Shown here: positions 8,224-17,799 of the stretch, piece by piece
How the letters are laid out: each line of letters starts with the position of its first letter
Numbering within the stretch: position 1 is the stretch's first letter
From: Gimesia benthica
GTDB taxonomy: Bacteria; Planctomycetota; Planctomycetia; Planctomycetales; Planctomycetaceae
Assembly: GCF_009720525.1 (NCBI RefSeq)
Contig: NZ_CP043930.1
Location: forward strand, 6,088,001-6,152,000
Reading direction: 5' to 3'
DNA: 64,000 nucleotides
Made by a program: the position numbers and the translations under genes
The notes under the pieces: model-generated
What the model saw: only the letters and a program-made list of their open reading frames with translations
What the model was told of the DNA's origin: nothing
The model's database searches: none

Positions 8224-11200
8224 ATGTTGCGTGCCCTGATTCGTTTCAGTATTCGTGAGCCGCTGATCATGTTCTGCGTGACCGCTGTTCTAGTCGGTTT
8301 TGGCTGGATGAGCGTCCGGGATGTGCCCATCGATGCAATTCCCAACATCGGTGAGAACCAGGTGATCATCTTTACGGCCTGGCCGGGTCGGTCTCCAAAA
8401 GATGTGGAAGACCAGGTGACGTACCCACTGTCGGTGTCGATGCTGGCAGTTCCCGACGCCGAGTCGGTGCGGGGGAAAAGTCTGTTCGGTTACAGCTTCG
8501 TGCAGGTTACCTTTAAAGACAGCACCGATTTCTATTGGGCCCGTTCGCGGGTCGCCGAACAATTGGGAACCGCGGCGGCTCTGTTGCCGGAGGGCGTGGT
8601 GCCGACTCTGGGACCGGATGCCACCGGGCTCGGGCAAGTGTTGTATTACACGCTCGAACCACCGCCGGGAATGAATCTTGCGGAGTTGCGGAGCCTGCAG
8701 GATTTTGTGGTCAAATACGAACTGCAGGCGGTGCCCGGCGTCAGTGAAGTTGCCAGTGTGGGTGGTTATGTACGGCAGTATCAGATTGAAATCGATCCGG
8801 ATAAACTGCGGTTTCATAATATTCCCCTGAATCAGGTGATCGATGCCGTTCGTAAATCGAACATCGATGTGGGGGCGAAGACTGTGGAATCCGGAGGGAT
8901 GGAATTCATTATCCGGGGACGCGGTTTTATTGGAGCCGAACAGAGCACCGAGAAGGCGGTTGGTGACATCGAACAAACGGTCGTTCGTTCTGAGGAGGGG
9001 GTTCCTATCCGCATTCGCGATCTGGGCCGGGTGCAACTGGGGCCGGAATTCCGCAGAGGCGCTATCGATTTAAATGGCGTCGAAGCTGTGGGGGGCGTCG
9101 TCGTGATGCGGTTCGGCGAAAATCCCCGCAAAGTGATTGATCGCGTCAAAGCCAAGATGGCCCAGATCGAACCGGGGCTGAAGGGCGTTAATTTCAAACT
9201 GGTTTACGATCGTACCGGCCTGATTAACGAAACGATTTCGACATTGACTGACGCGTTGACACAGGAAGTAATCATCACTGCAGTGGTGATTCTGCTGTTC
9301 CTGTTGCATCTGCGGGCCAGCCTGGTGGTGGCGATCACACTCCCCATTGCCGTTTTGATGGCGTTTATCGCGATGAATGTGTTTGGCATTGATGCAAATA
9401 TCATGTCATTAGCGGGGATCGCGATCGCGATTGGGACCATGGTGGATATGGGGATTGTGGTTTCCGAATCGATCTACGATGCGCTGGCCCAGTGGGAAAC
9501 GGAAGGGCGTCCCGGCGGCAAGGAACAGCGGCTACGTGTGATTTATGAAGCGGCGTCCGAAGTCGCCCCGGCGGTCGTGACGGCGGTGATGACCACGGTT
9601 GTCAGTTTCTTTCCCGTCTTCATGCTGACCGGACGTGATTACAAATTGTTTGCGCCGCTGGCCTGGACGAAAACCTTCTCTATTACCGCGGCCCTGATTG
9701 TGGCGATCACACTCGTTCCCCTCTTGAGTCGACTGTTTCTGAATTCGAATCCCAGGCCCTGGAGACAGCGTCTGATTGTATCGGTCGTGTTCGCACTGGT
9801 CTGTGGAATCCTGACCTGGTCTTTCGGTTCAGATTTCCTGCGGTGGTTGCCATTGAGTTTACCGGTACTGACGCTGATTGCAGTGGGGCTGGCGGGAATC
9901 AGCTGTTTCTGGCTGCTGGGAGAACGCTTGCGTCCTGTCGATGAAAACCCGGTTGCGCGGCTGATTCATTATTTATACGAACCCACGCTCCGCTTTTTCA
10001 TGCGGCACAAGTATCTGTTCTTCGCTGGCCCCACACTGATCGTGCTGCTCGGTCTGGGAAGCTGGATTGGTATGCCCACAGTGCTGAAGCCTCTCGAAAA
10101 AGGAGCCCGGGCTCTGGGGGTCGAGCCCAATGAAGTGCCCGGCTGGGTGGAGGTGAAGCACCTGTTTCCCGGACTGGCAACAAACGACTGGATTGCCCTC
10201 GATGAAGGGAGCTGGTTCTATATGCCGACGCTCTATCCTGCAGCCAGCTTTTCCCAGGCGATGGAAGTGCTGCAGACACAGGATGCGTTAATCAGTGAGA
10301 TTCCCGAGGTTGAAAACGTGCTGGGGAAGATCGGCCGGATTGAGTCGGCCCTCGATCCCGCACCTGCGGCCATGATTGAAACATACGTCATGCTTAAGCC
10401 CGTCGATCAGTGGCGGCCCGGTGTGACTACCAACGATATCTGGGATCAGATCAACGCGGTCGCGACACTGCCCGGCGTGACACCCGCGTCTCCACTACAG
10501 CCGATCGAAGGACGCGTAGTGATGTTGCAGAGCGGGATCAAGGCTTCCATGGCCATCCGAATTTACGGCGACAGCCTGGATGGACTCGCGCAAGCTTCGA
10601 TCGCCGTGGCCGATCATCTCAAACAGATTTCCCAGGTCAATGCCGCAACTGTGAATCCGGATATTGTGCTCGGCAAACCTTATGTTGAATTTGATGTGAG
10701 TCGGGAGACTGCAGCCCGATACGGGATGTCGACCGCGATGGTGAATGAGGTAATTGAAACGGCGCTGGGGGGATCAAACGTGACGCGGACCGTCGAGGGC
10801 CGCGAGCGCTATCCGATCCGTGTTCGCTATGAGCGAAATCTACGGGAACAGATTGACGAACTGAATCGACTGCCCGTGGTCACACAATCGGGAGAGATCA
10901 TTCCGCTTTCGTTGCTGGCAGAGATGAAAACCACCTGGGGGCCCGGCGTGATTAACAGCGAAGACGCGCGGCTGGTGGCTTACGTCTCTTTCTCTCCTTC
11001 GGGGCAGGAAGGGGCTCTGGAAACCGTGGATACCGTTGAAAACAGCCTGCGGACTGCACAGCAGGAAGGTTCGCTGGATCTGCCGGCAGGTTACGCACTG
11101 CAGGCGATCGGATCGTTTCAGAACCAGATCGAAGCCAACCAAAGGTTGATGTGGGTAGTGCCCCTGGTGATCTTCACCAACCTGTTTATTATCTATCTGC

Positions 11201-11685
11201 AGTTCCGCAATCTGTCGATCGCGCTGACCGTGTTTGCCGGGATTCCGGTCGCGTTTGCCGGCGGTATGATCTTCCTGGGCTGGAACCAGATCGAAATTAA
11301 CACGGCGGTCTGGGTTGGCTTTATTGCTTTGTTTGGTATTGCCGTTGATGATGGCGTGGTGATGGCAACGTATCTCGATCAGGTATTCACCCGGAAGCGA
11401 CTCAATACCAGCGAGGATATTCGCAATGCGGCAGTGCAGGCAGGGCTTAAGCGGATTCGCCCCTGTCTGATGACAACGTTTACCACGATTATTGCGCTGA
11501 TGCCCGTGATCTTTTCGACCGGTCGCGGTTCCGATGTGGCCAAGGCGATGGCCTGGCCGGTGGTCGGCGGGATGACTGTCGAACTGATTACGCTGTTCGT
11601 GGTGCCCGTGCTGTTTGTGGCTTACAAGGAATTCAAGATGAACCTGGGACTCGATGATCCTCACTGGGCGGGTGTGGAAGATTAG
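8224..11685 (+). CDS. cusA: CusA-like heavy-metal efflux RND pump
   Basis: Proton-driven inner-membrane pump of the HME-RND family, 1153 residues, with the expected twelve membrane segments in two halves and two large periplasmic loops. In TM4 the motif GTMVDMGIVVSES (Asp near residue 408) follows the monovalent Cu/Ag type (GAMVDAAIVMIEN in CusA), lacking the additional Asp of zinc/cobalt CzcA proteins. A Met in the central porter region (GIKASMAIRI) fits a Met-based copper path, though the full Met triad was not confirmed. The protein is about 100 residues longer than CusA; the extra length lies mainly around TM6-TM7 (about residues 510-590), where additional hydrophobic segments occur. Confidence 0.93.
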   Translation: MLRALIRFSIREPLIMFCVTAVLVGFGWMSVRDVPIDAIPNIGENQVIIFTAWPGRSPKDVEDQVTYPLSVSMLAVPDAESVRGKSLFGYSFVQVTFKDSTDFYWARSRVAEQLGTAAALLPEGVVPTLGPDATGLGQVLYYTLEPPPGMNLAELRSLQDFVVKYELQAVPGVSEVASVGGYVRQYQIEIDPDKLRFHNIPLNQVIDAVRKSNIDVGAKTVESGGMEFIIRGRGFIGAEQSTEKAVGDIEQTVVRSEEGVPIRIRDLGRVQLGPEFRRGAIDLNGVEAVGGVVVMRFGENPRKVIDRVKAKMAQIEPGLKGVNFKLVYDRTGLINETISTLTDALTQEVIITAVVILLFLLHLRASLVVAITLPIAVLMAFIAMNVFGIDANIMSLAGIAIAIGTMVDMGIVVSESIYDALAQWETEGRPGGKEQRLRVIYEAASEVAPAVVTAVMTTVVSFFPVFMLTGRDYKLFAPLAWTKTFSITAALIVAITLVPLLSRLFLNSNPRPWRQRLIVSVVFALVCGILTWSFGSDFLRWLPLSLPVLTLIAVGLAGISCFWLLGERLRPVDENPVARLIHYLYEPTLRFFMRHKYLFFAGPTLIVLLGLGSWIGMPTVLKPLEKGARALGVEPNEVPGWVEVKHLFPGLATNDWIALDEGSWFYMPTLYPAASFSQAMEVLQTQDALISEIPEVENVLGKIGRIESALDPAPAAMIETYVMLKPVDQWRPGVTTNDIWDQINAVATLPGVTPASPLQPIEGRVVMLQSGIKASMAIRIYGDSLDGLAQASIAVADHLKQISQVNAATVNPDIVLGKPYVEFDVSRETAARYGMSTAMVNEVIETALGGSNVTRTVEGRERYPIRVRYERNLREQIDELNRLPVVTQSGEIIPLSLLAEMKTTWGPGVINSEDARLVAYVSFSPSGQEGALETVDTVENSLRTAQQEGSLDLPAGYALQAIGSFQNQIEANQRLMWVVPLVIFTNLFIIYLQFRNLSIALTVFAGIPVAFAGGMIFLGWNQIEINTAVWVGFIALFGIAVDDGVVMATYLDQVFTRKRLNTSEDIRNAAVQAGLKRIRPCLMTTFTTIIALMPVIFSTGRGSDVAKAMAWPVVGGMTVELITLFVVPVLFVAYKEFKMNLGLDDPHWAGVED

Positions 11686-11690
11686 CGAGA

Positions 11691-12836
11691 TCAATCTTTA
11701 CGATTGAGTATCGCTGACCAGTGCGTTTTGAGTGACTCCGGGTCCAGATCGCCATCCCATTTCTGATTCCAGACAATGCCGGATTCGGACTTAAGCTCCG
11801 GTCGCAGTCCCAGCATCAGGCGATGGTAGACGGGGCTCTGGATCAGGTCCTGGCTGGCTTGTCCTTCGGCGAGTGCCTGCAGGGTGAGGCTGATCATCGC
11901 AGCACTCCAGCGGCTGGTGAGATCAGCCTGCAGATCTTCCTGTAAAAAGGGGACGTGATTTAGAACCGTTTCGATGGCGGCCTGATCCCGCGTGCGAGCC
12001 AGCGCGATCAGGGCGACTTGTTTCTGGAAATGGTTCTGACTGCGTTCCGCCTGATTGAGTAGATCCGTGAGAACTGGAACAGCTCGCTCACCGGCACATT
12101 CAGCGTACAGACAACAGATCGCGGCTTCCCATTTCGCACTGGAACTGTCCTTGAACTTCATGCGGTGTTCAATGATGTCCTGTAGTGTTGCTTCCGCCTG
12201 GGGACCGCCGATCTCCCTGAGGCAATAGGCCATGCGTGCGGTTGGGTAAGCGCTGACCTGTTCATAGCGTTCGAAGTTTGCAGCCAGGGTATCGCTCAGA
12301 GGAGTAACGACTTCTGGGCCGCGTTGGGACAGGCGTGTGATTTGCTGGTGGACAGTAGCTGGATAGAAGGGGGAAATACCGCCCAGCGATTTGATCAGTT
12401 CCGGTGTGGTATTGGCCCAGGCTGTGGTGACGAAGATCAGAGTTAACGAGAGAAGCAGTGCGAGGGTATTGACGCTTAGGGGGAGCAGATTTTTGAAAAT
12501 GCGTTCCTGTCTGGTCGAGAAGAACTGCAGAATCTGATACGGCAGGTAGATGATCCAGCAGAGAATGATGGGCACACCCATTCCCAGGGGAACGAACATC
12601 AGAACTCCCAGTATTAAGAAGGGGATTCCGAAATAATAAAACCGCCTGGTCCCTTTCGTCAGCGGGCGACAGAAAATCAGGGTGAGAACCAGCCAGCCGG
12701 TAAAAGCGAGGAGCAGAGAGTTCAGAAAGGGCAGCTTTACCTCGGTGACACTGTTCACGCAATTCATACAGGCTTCTGCCACCCGTTGGGGCAAAGCGAG
12801 GAAGAGTGCCAATGTGAAAAGGGAGATCTGTTTCAT
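11691..12836 (-). CDS. Membrane protein with HEAT-like repeats, unknown function
   Basis: The ATG at 12836 is chosen because it opens a clear signal peptide (MKQISLFTLALFLALPQRVAEA); a longer frame to 12989 lacks this logic. A CMNC motif follows cleavage, then four or so hydrophobic segments in the first 150 residues, and a soluble C-terminal half made of short helical repeats of HEAT/PBS type (EATLQDIIEHR, RAVPVLTDLLNQ, AAIETVLNHV). It is convergent with the pump gene, with five bases between them. No function can be assigned; the CxxC motif next to a metal efflux operon is suggestive only. Confidence 0.7.
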   Translation of the reverse strand: MKQISLFTLALFLALPQRVAEACMNCVNSVTEVKLPFLNSLLLAFTGWLVLTLIFCRPLTKGTRRFYYFGIPFLILGVLMFVPLGMGVPIILCWIIYLPYQILQFFSTRQERIFKNLLPLSVNTLALLLSLTLIFVTTAWANTTPELIKSLGGISPFYPATVHQQITRLSQRGPEVVTPLSDTLAANFERYEQVSAYPTARMAYCLREIGGPQAEATLQDIIEHRMKFKDSSSAKWEAAICCLYAECAGERAVPVLTDLLNQAERSQNHFQKQVALIALARTRDQAAIETVLNHVPFLQEDLQADLTSRWSAAMISLTLQALAEGQASQDLIQSPVYHRLMLGLRPELKSESGIVWNQKWDGDLDPESLKTHWSAILNRKD

Positions 12837-13022
12837 GCTGCTTGAGCGACTGGCTGAAAAAATGATAAGTGTTATCTCTTTCATTGTAACTGATGGTGGC
12901 GCGATTCCTACTCTGGTTTGAGTGTCTGTTAGATGGGGGGGCAGGGAGCTGGATATCGGGTTTGAACAGTCGGCGGTTTTGCTCACCACAGAAATCTTTC
13001 GAGAAAAATTCCAGAATACATA

Positions 13023-13052
13023 TTGACGCGACGATAGTTTATGTATAAACTA
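13023..13052 (+). promoter_or_regulatory. marR promoter with palindromic operator
   Basis: A -35 TTGACG (13023-13028) with a 17-base spacer to TAAACT (13046-13051). The dyad TAGTTTATGTATAAACTA (13035-13052, eight of nine positions symmetric) covers the spacer and -10, where a bound MarR would block polymerase. A similar dyad lies before the pirin gene. Confidence 0.65.
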
Positions 13053-13071
13053 AATGCAGGGAGGTTACACA

Positions 13072-13569
13072 ATGAATATAAAACCCACACAACTGCAACA
13101 GGAATTGAAGAAGAAGCAGGCATTTCAGTCCCCTGAAATCGAGGCGATTCTGAACATATTGCGTACCAGCGATCAGCTTCAGAATCGTCTCGGTAAGATG
13201 TTTCGGGAGTACGGGTTAACTTCATCACAGTATAATGTATTGCGGATTCTTCGGGGCGAGGGGAAACCATTGCCCAGTCTGGAAATCGCCAGCCGCATGG
13301 TTCAGGTCGTACCTGCGATTACCGGGCTGATTGACCGCCTGGAGAAACAGGGACTGGTACGGCGGAAACGCTGCCAGAAAGACCGACGGGTGGTTTACGT
13401 GGAGATCACATCAGAAGGAAAAGATCTGCTGGATGAGATGGATGCACCTTTAAGTGCGCTGCATGAGGAACTGTTAGGGCATCTGGCTGAAGATGAACTG
13501 CATGAATTGAATCGGCTGCTGGTCAAAGCGCGACAGAACTGTTGTGTTGGTGCCAGGATTTCGGGTTGA
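13072..13569 (+). CDS. MarR-family transcriptional regulator
   Basis: A 165-residue winged-helix repressor of MarR type. The start at 13072 is preferred to an ATG at 13054 because AGGGAGG lies seven bases upstream. The DNA-binding part is visible at about residues 45-115: YNVLRILRGEG, the recognition-helix region ASRMVQVVPAITGLIDRLEKQG and the wing KDRRVVYVEITSEG. A CC pair near the C-terminus (RQNCCVGARI) could be redox sensitive. It heads a group with pirin, DoxX and a flavin reductase, the usual MarR companion genes in electrophile or quinone stress operons. Autoregulation is inferred from the operator over its own promoter. Confidence 0.9.
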   Translation: MNIKPTQLQQELKKKQAFQSPEIEAILNILRTSDQLQNRLGKMFREYGLTSSQYNVLRILRGEGKPLPSLEIASRMVQVVPAITGLIDRLEKQGLVRRKRCQKDRRVVYVEITSEGKDLLDEMDAPLSALHEELLGHLAEDELHELNRLLVKARQNCCVGARISG

Positions 13570-13584
13570 TTTTTTTTAGCCTAA

Positions 13585-13602
13585 TAGTTTACATGTAAAT
13601 AA
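13585..13602 (+). promoter_or_regulatory. Second MarR-type operator, upstream of pirin gene
   Basis: TAGTTTACATGTAAATAA contains the perfect 12-base palindrome TTTACATGTAAA. It shares the TAGTTTA half-site with the operator before marR. It lies between marR and the pirin gene, suggesting separate control of the downstream genes. Confidence 0.6.
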
Positions 13603-13638
13603 AGTGGGAATTAAGTAAATAGGAGAAGGGGCTCTACA

Positions 13639-14337
13639 ATGATTCGTGTACGCAAGGCTGAGGAACGGGGCCATGCCGATCATGGCTGGCTCGATACTTA
13701 TCACACTTTTTCGTTCGCTGGTTACCAGGATCCGGAGCACGTTCACTTTCGTACGTTGCGGGTCATGAATGAAGATGTGGTCCAACCGGGGCAGGGCTTC
13801 GGGACTCATCCCCACCGGGACATGGAGATTGTGACTTACGTTCTGGAAGGTGCTCTCGAACATAAGGATTCGATGGGCAACGGTGAAGTCCTGCGGGCCG
13901 GCGAGTTCCAAAGGATGTCGGCGGGGACCGGGATTACTCACAGTGAGTTCAACCCGTCCGCAACTGAGCCGGTGCACCTGTACCAGATCTGGTTGTTCCC
14001 GGAAAGTAAGGGGATCGAGCCCAGTTATGAACAGAAACAATTTCCCGTGAGTGAGCAACAGAATCAGCTGCGGCTGGTGGCTTCGCCCGAGGCAGAAGCT
14101 GGTTCATTACGGATTCACCAGGACGCGCGAGTTTATCTCTCGCAGATTGAAGCAGAGCAAACCGTTACCTACGAACTGGCTGAAGGACGGCATGCCTGGT
14201 TGCAGGTTCTGAGGGGAAGTGTGCTGTTGAACGATGTTGCTCTGGATGTGAGCGACGGTGCCGCCGTGAGTGATACTCGAAACTTGAAGATCCAGGCAAC
14301 CGACGATGCCGAGATCATGCTGTTTGATCTGAATTAA
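13639..14337 (+). CDS. Pirin-family bicupin protein
   Basis: A 232-residue bicupin of the pirin/YhhW type. The N-terminal cupin keeps all four metal ligands of the family: His57 and His59 in THPHRDME, His101 and Glu103 in THSEFN. The C-terminal cupin (about 140-232) is degenerate, as usual. YhhW-like members show quercetinase activity in vitro, and other pirins are redox cofactors, so the substrate is unknown. It lies 70 bases after marR, preceded by a matching operator and AGGAG-like ribosome binding site, and is followed by doxX and a flavin reductase. Confidence 0.92.
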   Translation: MIRVRKAEERGHADHGWLDTYHTFSFAGYQDPEHVHFRTLRVMNEDVVQPGQGFGTHPHRDMEIVTYVLEGALEHKDSMGNGEVLRAGEFQRMSAGTGITHSEFNPSATEPVHLYQIWLFPESKGIEPSYEQKQFPVSEQQNQLRLVASPEAEAGSLRIHQDARVYLSQIEAEQTVTYELAEGRHAWLQVLRGSVLLNDVALDVSDGAAVSDTRNLKIQATDDAEIMLFDLN

Positions 14338-14397
14338 ACTGACAATAACAATCACAACTGAAAATCACGACAAGCAAAACTTAAGGGAGAACCGAAG

Positions 14398-14823
14398 ATG
14401 TCTCAAAATCCACTGGCAGGACTGGCGAGCTTAGCAGGCCGAATCATGATCGCGACCATTTTTCTGATGAGTGCTGTCGGAAACAAAATTCCACAGTTCA
14501 ATAACGTGGCCGGCTACATGGCTTCGGAAGGAGTTCCGGCACCCCAAATCATGCTGGCGGGGGCGATCGTGTTTCTGATCGCCGGGAGTCTGTCTGTTAT
14601 TCTTGGTTTCAAGACGCGCATTGGAGCCGGCCTGCTACTGGTGTTCCTGGTACTGGCTACTTACTTTTTCCATGACTTCTGGACACTGGAAGATGCCCAG
14701 GCACAGCAGGCTCAAATGATTCAGTTCATGAAGAACCTGGCATTGATGGGGACGATGCTGTTCCTGATGGCTAACGGCCCGGGGCAGATGAGTCTTGATC
14801 AGCGCAAGAAGTCACGGGGATAG
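14398..14823 (+). CDS. DoxX-family membrane protein
   Basis: A 141-residue protein with four hydrophobic helices typical of DoxX/DoxD-like membrane proteins; AGRIMIATIFLMSAVGNKI is the family-like first helix. The start is supported by GGGAG eight bases upstream. It follows the pirin gene in the MarR-controlled group. DoxX proteins commonly accompany quinone or thiol redox genes, but the biochemical role here is unknown. Confidence 0.88.
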   Translation: MSQNPLAGLASLAGRIMIATIFLMSAVGNKIPQFNNVAGYMASEGVPAPQIMLAGAIVFLIAGSLSVILGFKTRIGAGLLLVFLVLATYFFHDFWTLEDAQAQQAQMIQFMKNLALMGTMLFLMANGPGQMSLDQRKKSRG

Positions 14824-14942
14824 GACAGTTATAGCTTAGAATAAAAAACGTTCGATCTCCAAGACTTGGTTCAGTAAGATAGCAGTTGACTCTGCTTACT
14901 CTCATTCAATTCATCATGTATCTTCAGAAGGAAGCGAGACTC

Positions 14943-15521
14943 ATGGCGTCACCTAAAATTCTAGCCTTTGCAGGCAGTACCAGACAGAATTCTCATAACC
15001 AGCGTGTGCTCGAAGTCGCAGTGGCGGGGGCCCGGGCAGCAGGGGCGGAAGTGACAGTGGTCAATCTAAAGCATTATCCATTGCCTCTGTTTAATGAAGA
15101 CCTGGAACGGAGTACGGGTGAACCCGATGCCGCTGCAAAACTGAAGCAGCTGTTCTTCGAGCACGATGGTCTGTTGATTGCATCACCTGAATACAACAGC
15201 TCAATTACGCCACTGTTGAAGAATACAATCGACTGGGTTTCACGGAAAGTCGGCGATGAAACGCCACTCCAGGCTTATCGGGGTAAGGTAGCCGCACTGG
15301 TATCGGCCTCACCGGGAGCCCTGGGAGGCCTGCGGGGACTGGTCCACGTCCGCTCGATTCTGGGAAACATCGGCGTGGTGGTTCTGCCGGAACAGGTCGC
15401 GGTTTCCAAGGCCCACGAAGCCTTCGATGAAAACGGGCAGCTCAAAGATGAAAATCAGCAGAAGTCTGTAAGTGGAGTCGGAGCAAAACTGGCTGAGATG
15501 CTGCAGAAGCTGGCAGATTGA
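14943..15521 (+). CDS. NADPH-dependent FMN reductase / quinone reductase-like flavoprotein
   Basis: Flavodoxin-fold reductase of about 192 residues. The start at 14943 (MASPKILAF) is preferred to upstream in-frame starts because the fold begins at once. The FMN phosphate loop GSTRQNS (11-17) and the family motif SPEYNSS are present, as is the conserved LVSASPGALGG turn. Relatives reduce FMN, azo dyes, chromate or quinones with NAD(P)H. It is the last gene of the marR-pirin-doxX group and is followed by a terminator. Confidence 0.92.
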   Translation: MASPKILAFAGSTRQNSHNQRVLEVAVAGARAAGAEVTVVNLKHYPLPLFNEDLERSTGEPDAAAKLKQLFFEHDGLLIASPEYNSSITPLLKNTIDWVSRKVGDETPLQAYRGKVAALVSASPGALGGLRGLVHVRSILGNIGVVVLPEQVAVSKAHEAFDENGQLKDENQQKSVSGVGAKLAEMLQKLAD

Positions 15522-15558
15522 ACTGACAATTCACCGCCGGACAATTGATTCAATCGGG

Positions 15559-15597
15559 AAGCCACTGGTTCTGATCTGGACCAGTGGTTTTTTATTT
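15559..15597 (+). terminator. Rho-independent terminator after FMN reductase gene
   Basis: Perfect stem CCACTGGT/ACCAGTGG with a ten-base loop, followed by six T. It ends the marR-linked transcription unit. Confidence 0.85.
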
Positions 15598-15835
15598 GGA
15601 TGACAATGTCTGGAATTGCTGCATTCGCACTACCGCTGACTGCGCGGCTTAGAATCGGACTGACCCGTATAATCGTATCCTTGAATCGTGCAATTCCCCC
15701 GTATTTCACCTAAGTTGTTGCTGGGGTGGCCTAAACTTTCAACGCACGTCAGGAGGGAATCGCTGTACCAGTGAATGCGACAGCGAAACTGAAAGAAAGG
15801 AATTCAGAGCAAAGCCGAGTATTCAACCGTTTTAG

Positions 15836-15872
15836 ATTCAGTAGCACGCCCATGTGGGGGACGACACTGAAT
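15836..15872 (+). promoter_or_regulatory. Leader hairpin directly before the GGDEF/EAL gene
   Basis: ATTCAGT/ACTGAAT (7 bp) encloses a smaller CCC-ATGT-GGG hairpin. The ribosome binding site AAGGG begins two bases after it and the TTG start lies 16 bases downstream. The 366-base stretch before this gene otherwise shows only the terminator at its left end; I see no known c-di-GMP riboswitch consensus. Confidence 0.35.
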
Positions 15873-15887
15873 TAAGGGCACATCAAA

Positions 15888-17606
15888 TTGACAGATCTTA
15901 ACTCCGAATTGAGTTATCTACAGGCATTTCGCGACGCCGTCGATGAGGCGGGGATCGTGGCGATGACCGATGTGCGGGGTAAGATCCTGGATGTCAACGA
16001 GAATTTCTGCCAGATCTCGGGCTACAGCCGCGAGGAACTGCTTGGTCAGAACCATCGTATCCTGCGATCCGAACAGCACACTGATGAATTCTTTCGTGAG
16101 ATGTATCGGACCATCGGGCAGGGAAATGTCTGGCGGGGAGAGATCTGTAACAAATCCAAAAGCGGTTCGCTGTACTGGGTGAATACCACGATCGTGCCAC
16201 TGTATGACGATCAGGGCAAGATCAATGGCTACCTTGCGCTGCGGATTGATATCAGCGAACAGAAACACCTGATGCAGCGGATGCAGCACCTGGCGCACCA
16301 TGATCCCCTGACGGGACTGCCAAACCGCGTTTCGATTCTGGAATCGATCCAGCGAGTGATTGATCGTCAGCCGGAAAAACATTATGCGCTGCTCTTTATG
16401 GACTTTGATCGCTTTAAGCTGATCAACGACAGCCTGGGGCATGACGTCGGAGACAAACTGCTTGAAGCAATTGCAGTTCGCCTGCGGAAATCGGTACGAG
16501 CTACAGATACGATCCAGGCCGCCCGACTTGGCGGTGACGAATTTGTCGTTCTGCTGGAGAATCTGAAATCGCCTCAGGATGCGACCAGGGTTGCGGAGCG
16601 GCTGATCAACACCTTATCTGAACCGTACAATCTGGGCGGATATACAATTTACTCCAGCGCCAGTATCGGGATCGTGACCAGCGAGCATCCCGTAAGTTCT
16701 GCCAGCGAGATGCTGAGTAATGCGGATCTGGCGATGTATGAAGCGAAAGCGGAGAAGCTGGATCGGCCGGTTGTGTTCGACCGCGTACTGCGGGATAAGG
16801 CGCAACGGCGGCTCTATGTGGAAAATGAGCTCCGCGATGTGTTGTCACGCAATGAACTGACGCTCTTCTATCAGCCGATCATTGATCTGGAAACAGAGGA
16901 ACTGCGGGGCGTCGAGGCGCTGATTCGCTGGTTCCATCCGGTGGGGGGCATGATTCCTCCCGATGAGTTTATTTCGGTCGCCGAAGAGATGGATATGATC
17001 ATTCCCATTGGTAACTTCGTGATCGATGAAGCTTGTCGACAGCTGGCCGACTGGCGGAACCGCCTGGGCGAGCACGCACCAGATAATATGCATGTGAACG
17101 TCTCACGGAAACAGCTGGAACATCCGACTTTGATTTCCGTGGTTGAACAGGCCCTGCAGAAACATGGGCTGCCTGCAGGATGTCTGCACCTGGAAGTGAC
17201 CGAAAGTATGATCATGCACGACCGGGAGGCCTCGATTGCCACCCTGAATGGCTTGAAAAAACTGGGAGTTAAACTGGACGTCGATGACTTCGGAACCGGG
17301 TACTCTTCACTGTCATGCCTGTGTGATTTTCCCATCGATGCCTTAAAGCTGGATCGGGAATTCGTCAAGAAATCGGACCGGGACCGTGAGGTCACCCTGA
17401 TTCACGCACTGATCATCCTGGCCGAAAAGCTGGGGCTGGAAGTGATTGCAGAAGGGGTCGAAAATACCGAACAGCTGGCACTTCTGCAGGATCTGGGTTG
17501 CTGCCTGGGGCAGGGCTATTACTTCTCCAGGCCGGTTAGTGGCCAGGATCTGGAAGAATCCATTCTCGTGGGACTGGGGACAACTTCCCCGGTGGCGAAA
17601 GTCTGA
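15888..17606 (+). CDS. PAS-GGDEF-EAL bifunctional c-di-GMP signalling protein
   Basis: A 572-residue soluble protein with a PAS sensor and PAC extension (about 1-125), a GGDEF domain with intact LGGDEF (about 216-220), and an EAL domain with GVEALIRW (about 341), DDFGTGYSS (about 466) and EGVEN. Both catalytic motifs are intact, so it could make and/or break cyclic di-GMP. No inhibitory RxxD motif is obvious near the GGDEF. The start is a TTG with AAGGG about nine bases upstream; no ATG is available. There are no membrane segments, so the PAS signal is probably cytoplasmic (redox, ligand or flavin). Confidence 0.94.
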   Translation: MTDLNSELSYLQAFRDAVDEAGIVAMTDVRGKILDVNENFCQISGYSREELLGQNHRILRSEQHTDEFFREMYRTIGQGNVWRGEICNKSKSGSLYWVNTTIVPLYDDQGKINGYLALRIDISEQKHLMQRMQHLAHHDPLTGLPNRVSILESIQRVIDRQPEKHYALLFMDFDRFKLINDSLGHDVGDKLLEAIAVRLRKSVRATDTIQAARLGGDEFVVLLENLKSPQDATRVAERLINTLSEPYNLGGYTIYSSASIGIVTSEHPVSSASEMLSNADLAMYEAKAEKLDRPVVFDRVLRDKAQRRLYVENELRDVLSRNELTLFYQPIIDLETEELRGVEALIRWFHPVGGMIPPDEFISVAEEMDMIIPIGNFVIDEACRQLADWRNRLGEHAPDNMHVNVSRKQLEHPTLISVVEQALQKHGLPAGCLHLEVTESMIMHDREASIATLNGLKKLGVKLDVDDFGTGYSSLSCLCDFPIDALKLDREFVKKSDRDREVTLIHALIILAEKLGLEVIAEGVENTEQLALLQDLGCCLGQGYYFSRPVSGQDLEESILVGLGTTSPVAKV

Positions 17607-17799
17607 ACAGAGAGTTCCTGAAAGTGGGCATTCCGCCTTGACTGATCTCTGTACACATCATTAAAACCTCTTTTTTAAATGTTCATAAATTCATGAACCG
17701 CAGGCTGCTGGTTCGTGTCATGAACCCATTATTACATTAAAATGATATACGGAAGTGTCGTTTGTGATATTGTGTTAAAAGAGGACAGTGTAAAAGAGG

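Noticed and set aside
10840-11694. Minus-strand frame of 284 codons in cusA
   Set aside because: Antisense to conserved pump sequence; His/Gln/Asn-rich composition is typical of a shadow of a GC-rich codon frame.
15598-15887. c-di-GMP riboswitch before the GGDEF/EAL gene
   Set aside because: I looked for the GEMM-type core and tetraloop-receptor pattern and did not find it; only a simple hairpin is present.
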